NCBI GenBank assembly: GCA_026770585.1 | Contig: MU646502.1 | Span: forward strand, 527,288-539,307 | DNA from: Baffinella frigidus | Taxonomy: Eukaryota > Cryptophyceae > Cryptomonadales > Baffinellaceae | Direction: 5' to 3' | DNA: 12,020 bases | Shown: in pieces, positions 10,636 through 12,020 of the stretch | How the letters are laid out: each line of letters starts with the position of its first letter | Position numbering within the stretch: position 1 is the stretch's first letter | Position numbers and translations under genes: made by a program | The notes under the pieces: model-generated | What the model saw: only the letters and a program-made list of their open reading frames with translations | What the model was told of the DNA's origin: nothing | Databases searched by the model: none

Positions 10636-10692
10636 CTGCATGAAAATTACTACACAAACGTTTCGGGACGTGACCTATGTGTAGTAATTTTC
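10604..10692. repeat. two interlocking inverted repeats, one with TTACTACAC
   Basis: Repeat A: 27-bp arms 10604-10630 and 10651-10677, 24 of 27 matching, 20-nt loop. Repeat B: perfect 15-bp arms GAAAATTACTACACA (10642-10656) and its complement (10678-10692). B's left arm starts in A's loop and its right arm follows A's right arm. Confidence 0.85.
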
Positions 10693-10885
10693 CTTGCCAG
10701 ATTTTTTAGAGAAAAATACTTGTTTAAAGAAAAATCCTTGTCCCCGGATTAGACCTGGTCGCGGCACGGGGCGGAAGGTACGGACCGTCTTGGGAGTGAC
10801 GGGACGACATCTGGCCTACATTCAGGGTGGTCGAGCCTAGGGTATTGACTACGGTAGGCCGTAGAGCCCCTAGGGTTTCTCGGAC

Positions 10886-10930
10886 CTGTGCGGACTCGAC
10901 GCGGAGCCAGCGCTGCAGAAGCTCCCGGTC
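10886..10930 (-). CDS. candidate exon DRELLQRWLRVESAQ, acceptor altered
   Basis: On the minus strand 15 codons DRELLQRWLRVESAQ are followed by GCACAG|GTCCGAG. The AG seen before GAC in other copies is CG here (GATTCCG), so splicing at that point may be lost. The frame is open upstream. It is 45 bp, against 57 in the full-length copy. Confidence 0.45.
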
Positions 10931-10991
10931 CGGAATCACCACTGACCGCACCCCAACCAGGAACCGACTTCCGTGCGCGATTTTTGCATAC

Positions 10992-11068
10992 CCCTAAGCG
11001 ATAAGACCTACGACCCTACGGTAGGCAACCCGTAGGGACTTAGGGTGGTTTCTACGGATAAGGTAACG
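10992..11068. repeat. dispersed repeat with CCCTACGG/CCGTAGGG hairpin, copy 2
   Basis: Matches 4658-4735, with the same hairpin at 11014-11037. A weaker relative (CTACGGTAGGCCGTAGAG) is at about 10849-10866. Confidence 0.75.
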
Positions 11069-11080
11069 GCTCTCCTCCTG

Positions 11081-11150
11081 GGGTCGGGGAAAGCAACCCC
11101 TCGCTTCCCCGGATCAAACCCTCGCGTTCCCCGACCCAAAGCGAGGGTTT
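11081..11150. repeat. two interlocking perfect inverted repeats
   Basis: GGGTCGGGGAA (11081-11091) with TTCCCCGACCC (11127-11137), and AAACCCTCGC (11116-11125) with GCGAGGGTTT (11141-11150). The left arm of the second lies inside the first. Confidence 0.9.
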
Positions 11151-11177
11151 GGTTGAGGGTTCAGGGTTTGACAGGAC

Positions 11178-11219
11178 CTGGGCGCGGCGCGAAGCGGACT
11201 CGAAGTGGAGCCCTGAACC
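11178..11219 (-). CDS. candidate exon GSGLHFESASRRAQ
   Basis: On the minus strand the acceptor GGATTCAG|GGT (AG at 11220-11221) precedes 14 codons and CGCCCAG|GTCCTG. It is 42 bp, phase 0-0. HFESASRRAQ is shared with 11440-11496 (GCT/GCG and TCG/TCC synonymous). The first codons are heptamer-derived (GGTTCAGGG). Confidence 0.5.
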
Positions 11220-11280
11220 CTGAATCCGGAACCCCTTAAGGTCTTTAAACAATCGACTTTACCAAGGACCGAGCGAGGAC

Positions 11281-11322
11281 CTGAGCGCTGCAGGATGCGG
11301 ATTCACGTTCAGGGTTTATAGT
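11281..11322 (-). CDS. candidate exon TINPERESASCSAQ
   Basis: On the minus strand the acceptor AACCCTAG|ACT (AG at 11323-11324) precedes 14 codons and CGCTCAG|GTCCTC. It is 42 bp, phase 0-0. Only ESAS--AQ remains of the family. The 5' part (TINPE) is heptamer-like, so this may be a decayed copy. Confidence 0.35.
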
Positions 11323-11336
11323 CTAGGGTTCACGAC

Positions 11337-11393
11337 CTGGGCGCGGCGCAAGGCGGACTCGAAGTGTCCGCCTACATCGGGGACCCGGAAACC
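11337..11393 (-). CDS. candidate exon GFRVPDVGGHFESALRRAQ
   Basis: On the minus strand the acceptor CCTTTCAG|GGT (AG at 11394-11395) precedes 19 codons and CGCCCAG|GTCGTG. It is 57 bp, phase 0-0, exactly the length of the copy at 11440. The 3' half HFESA-RRAQ is family sequence; the 5' half is unrelated to DRELLQRWL. Confidence 0.5.
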
Positions 11394-11439
11394 CTGAAAG
11401 GTCTTGAAATGCCAACCTTCAGATGCATCGAGGGAGGAC

Positions 11440-11496
11440 CTGGGCGCGGCGGGACGCGGACTCGAAGTGGAGCCAGCGCTGCAGCAGCTCCCGGTC
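11440..11496 (-). CDS. candidate exon DRELLQRWLHFESASRRAQ, full-length copy
   Basis: On the minus strand the acceptor GTGATTCAG|GAC (AG at 11497-11498) precedes 19 codons and CGCCCAG|GTCCTC. It is 57 bp, phase 0-0. Related copies lie at 10886, 11178, 11281, 11337 and 11601. Differences such as CTT/CTG, TTC/TTT, GCG/GCT/GCC and TCC/TCG are synonymous. It reads as an amphipathic helix. The product is unrecognised. Confidence 0.6.
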
Positions 11497-11600
11497 CTGA
11501 ATCACCACCCCCCACGTTAGGTCGTCTTGCGCTCCCAAACTTCCCAAACCAAACTAGTCAAACAACCAAACAAAAGATCAGACATGAAGGGAAACAGAAA

Positions 11601-11672
11601 CGAGGCGGACTCAAAGTGGAGCCAGCGCTGCAGCATCTCCCGGTCCTGCGTCAACTCCCCCGCGTCAGGTCG
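11601..11672 (-). CDS. candidate exon RPDAGELTQ fused to DREMLQRWLHFESAS
   Basis: Here RPDAGELTQ and DREMLQRWLHFESAS are contiguous in one frame, with GACGCAG immediately before GAC CGG. In other copies this junction is either an AG acceptor (11497) or a GT donor (CACAG|GTAAGA at 11855). No clear donor follows SAS. The status, exon or fused remnant, is open. Confidence 0.4.
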
Positions 11673-11770
11673 TCTTGCGGTCCCAAACCAAACTGGTCAA
11701 AAATTCAAATGAAAAATGGAAAAAATAATTGAGTAAATCGGGAAAACTCGGGAAAACACGCAGCAGCTCC

Positions 11771-11797
11771 CTGCGTCAGCACCCCCGCGTCAGGTCG
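11771..11797 (-). pseudogene. RPDAGVLTQ fragment
   Basis: Nine codons are followed by GGAGCTGCTGCG instead of GACCGGGAG or a GT donor. The sequence after it looks like a shortened GAGCTGCTGCAG. Confidence 0.4.
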
Positions 11798-11804
11798 GAC
11801 AGGG

Positions 11805-11920
11805 TTAGGGTTTCGGGTTTCGGGTTTCGGGTTTCGGGTTTAGGGGTTCTTCTTACCTGTGTCAGCACCTCCCCGTCAGATCGGGCAGGGTTCGGGTTTC
11901 AGGTTTCGGGCTTAGGGGTT
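11805..11920 (+). repeat. short TTTCGGG heptamer arrays
   Basis: TTTCGGG units at about 11812-11845 and 11890-11920 alternate with VLTQ exon fragments. Confidence 0.9.
11857..11883 (-). CDS. candidate exon end RSDGEVLTQ with GTAAGA donor
   Basis: On the minus strand RSDGEVLTQ ends ACACAG|GTAAGA, the best donor consensus in the window. The 5' boundary is unclear because it runs into heptamer sequence (AACCCTGCC). Confidence 0.4.
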
Positions 11921-11928
11921 ATCATCAC

Positions 11929-11949
11929 CTGCGTGAGCACCCCCAAGCT
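11929..11949 (-). CDS. candidate exon end SLGVLTQ
   Basis: The minus strand reads ...VPASLGVLTQ and then ACGCAG|GTGATG. It is a further copy of the VLTQ exon end. The 5' limit probably lies toward or beyond the window edge. A nested GC-rich hairpin at 11958-12000 (GCGCTCC/GGAGCGC inside CCCTCCG/CGGAGGG) lies just upstream. Confidence 0.35.
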
Positions 11950-12020
11950 CGCCGGCACCCTCCGTGCGGGGGCGCGCGCTCCGTGGGGAGCGCCGGAGGG
12001 AGGAGCAGGGGGGGGCGGAT

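Overview
The window is eukaryotic nuclear DNA. About a third of it is interstitial telomere-like heptamer repeat: TTTAGGG plus the variants TTTGGGG, TTCAGGG, TTTCGGG, TGTAGGG and GGGGTGT. The arrays are short, degenerate and in both orientations, so this is not a chromosome end. TTTAGGG telomeres occur in plants, many algae, dinoflagellates and coccidia. The GC-rich third codon positions, AG|G acceptors, apparent GC donors and inverted-repeat-filled short introns fit an algal or dinoflagellate-like protist best. This is inference and no species is named.

Long ORFs here are mostly shadows of repeats. What looks coding is on the minus strand and in small pieces. Between the heptamer arrays lie GC-rich islands that translate in one consistent minus-strand frame. 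Most are bounded by an upstream AG and a downstream GT (GC in one family), and most have a length divisible by three (27 to 114 bp), so they behave as phase 0-0 exons. Copies of an island differ mainly at third codon positions. The clearest pair, 5145-5231 against 5336-5449, has 12 differing codons among 29 shared, 10 of them synonymous. I read this as one large minus-strand gene, or its decaying remains, in which most exons have been duplicated locally two to five times.

Minus-strand order (descending coordinates): DRELLQRWLHFES exons (11.9-10.9 kb); VFTQTLW (10.6 kb); VEALLEAGNALAIHRLSGDE (10.2-9.6 kb); GGDLEWGTVS (9.3-9.0 kb); VSVRFET and RAFAKQ (8.7-8.3 kb); VQEDSILAPYVQGLT (8.2-7.5 kb); KRRNRSAGMAMNALG (7.2-6.4 kb); EVLCAVVASARYCIAALEEV (6.05-4.97 kb); GVFQDLHVEFSALARQ (4.5-4.2 kb); AVARAISQDLADASADYRPQ (3.8-3.1 kb); LWTEAVRDRA (2.9-2.65 kb); VGGLRASLHIS (2.2 kb); VWRDAAGQIDASLFKHIQ (1.35-0.9 kb); GEKVSASGAAQLAEDMA (0.77-0.13 kb). 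I do not recognise the protein; it looks soluble, Ala/Glu/Arg-rich and helical.

Predicted introns are filled by heptamer arrays or by short inverted-repeat (MITE-like, possibly introner-like) elements. There are families with TTACTACAC/TGCTGACA ends, AAGTTGAC-N24-GTCAACTT cores, CCACACAGT ends, and a GCTATCTTA...GGGTGG foldback. Two insertions of heptamer DNA into exon copies can be compared with intact copies in the same window.
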